NCBI GenBank assembly: GCA_022704925.1
Contig: JAKJFK010000109.1
Span: 1 to 6,009, forward strand
Direction of reading: 5' to 3'
DNA length: 6,009 nt
Origin: a candidate division TA06 bacterium
Lineage (GTDB): Bacteria > Ratteibacteria > UBA8468 > MWAK01
How positions within the stretch are numbered: position 1 is the stretch's first letter; each line of letters begins with the position of its first letter. Below the pieces are notes generated by a model. That model made no database searches. It was not told the DNA's origin and worked only from the letters and a program-made list of their open reading frames with translations. Below are positions 5,281-6,009 of the stretch, one piece after another. A program made the translations under genes and the position numbers.

Positions 5281-6009
5281 GGTGGGTCAGCTTGGGTTGC
5301 GGCCGGCCGGACTGGCGGCCAGAGAAATCCGAACGTTCGCGGCGCGGTCCCCGGGCCTGCTGGGCCGAGCTGTTCTCCTTATCCAGGCCGGGCGGCACCT
5401 CCATCAGGGCCTTTCGGCTCAGGTTGACCCGGTGCTGGTCGTCGATGCCCACGATCTTGACGTCCATGGTGTCGCCGACCTTGGCGATATCCTCGACCTT
5501 GCTCACGTAGCGGTGGTCGAGCTCCGAAACGTGCACCAGGCCTTCCTGGCCGGGCAGGTACTCGACCATGGCCCCGAAGGAAAGGATCCGGCTCACCTTG
5601 ACGTTCCGGTAGATCTGGCCGACCTGCGGCTCCTCGGTCATGCCGCGGATGATCAGGATCGCCTTTTCCCGCGAGGCGTCGTCCTTGGAGATGATCTGGA
5701 CGCTGCCGTCGTCATCGATCTCGATCTGGGCGCCGGTATCCTCGGTGATCCGGCGGATGTTCTTGCCGCCCGGACCGATCACCGCCCCGATCTTGTCGAC
5801 CGGGATCTTCAGGGTTTCAATGCGCGGCGCGTAGGGGGAGAGCTGGGGCCGGTGGGTCGGCAGGGTGGCCGTCATCACGTCCAGTATCTGGCCGCGGGCA
5901 TCCCGGCTCTGCAGGAAGGCCTGGCGCAGCATTTCGTAGGACAGCTGGGTCGTCTTCACGTCCATCTGGATGCTGGTGATGCCGTTGCGGGTACCGGCAA
6001 TCTTAAGGT
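5240..6009 (-). CDS. pnp: Polynucleotide phosphorylase, C-terminal third (5' end beyond window)
   Basis: The visible 255 codons continue in frame through the right edge, so the ATG at 5965 is internal; the residues before it (LKIAGTRNGITSIQMD) are the end of the second RNase PH-like core domain. The enzyme degrades RNA 3' to 5' by phosphorolysis, releasing nucleoside diphosphates, and is usually a trimer that can join the degradosome. Next comes a linking helix, then a KH domain (about 5640-5820) with the RNA-binding loop IGPGGKNI, and an S1 domain (about 5405-5620) with GAMVEYLPGQEGLVHVSEL and VNLSRKAL. The last 54 or so residues form a polar, Arg/Gly/Lys-rich tail without recognisable fold, probably disordered and able to bind RNA. 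The full family length is about 700 residues, so some 450 are outside. Its 3' end overlaps dut by 41 nt. In many bacteria rpsO lies upstream of pnp, which cannot be seen here. Confidence 0.97.
   Translation of the reverse strand, partial: LKIAGTRNGITSIQMDVKTTQLSYEMLRQAFLQSRDARGQILDVMTATLPTHRPQLSPYAPRIETLKIPVDKIGAVIGPGGKNIRRITEDTGAQIEIDDDGSVQIISKDDASREKAILIIRGMTEEPQVGQIYRNVKVSRILSFGAMVEYLPGQEGLVHVSELDHRYVSKVEDIAKVGDTMDVKIVGIDDQHRVNLSRKALMEVPPGLDKENSSAQQARGPRRERSDFSGRQSGRPQPKLTHRAFRSGPGKDKQR

Noticed and set aside
5963-5965. ATG at 5965 as the start of a short KH-S1 protein
   Set aside because: The frame continues to the right edge with residues typical of the polynucleotide phosphorylase core (AGTRNGITSIQMD), so it is an internal methionine of pnp.

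Overview
The window is GC-rich (about two thirds G+C by eye) and is completely occupied by seven protein-coding genes, all on the minus strand. Transcription runs from the right edge to the left: pnp (5' end missing) -> dut -> zinc-dependent polyol-type dehydrogenase -> trpC -> family 4 glycosyltransferase -> family 9 glycosyltransferase -> DegT/WbpE-type sugar aminotransferase (3' end missing). No RNA genes, CRISPR arrays, insertion sequences or phage genes were seen. A heptosyltransferase-like GT9, a GT4 and a nucleotide-sugar aminotransferase together suggest a Gram-negative bacterium with lipopolysaccharide or another glycosylated surface polymer. The phylum cannot be fixed from this sequence; a deltaproteobacterial-type lineage or a GC-rich uncultured phylum would both fit.

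Right part (4846-6009): the last third of polynucleotide phosphorylase (end of the core, KH and S1 domains, basic tail) is followed by dUTPase, whose GTG start lies inside the 3' end of pnp, giving a 41-nt out-of-frame overlap. Middle (2985-4845): after 62 nt that hold a perfect extended -10 box (overlapping the dut stop codon) and a good Shine-Dalgarno site comes a sorbitol-dehydrogenase-like enzyme. It overlaps by 4 nt (TTGA) an apparently complete indole-3-glycerol-phosphate synthase gene with a TTG start. Left part (1-2956): a GT4 is followed after 2 nt by a GT9. A 116-nt gap with overlapping inverted repeats then separates these from the DegT-family aminotransferase.

How they work together: pnp (RNA turnover) and dut (nucleotide-pool cleaning) are housekeeping genes. 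The aminotransferase would make an amino sugar on a nucleotide carrier, and the two glycosyltransferases would build a surface glycan. The dehydrogenase and the isolated trpC sit in the same tightly packed run, and the sequence gives no clear reason for this. The 4-nt and 2-nt junctions suggest that dehydrogenase, trpC, GT4 and GT9 are one transcription unit, probably started from the promoter-like element at the end of dut. I see no evidence of a new defence, mobile or biosynthetic system. The points most worth a second look are the trpC placement, the altered acidic motif of the GT4, the pnp/dut overlap, the promoter and palindrome at the dut end, and a clear excess of the octamer GGCCGGCC.
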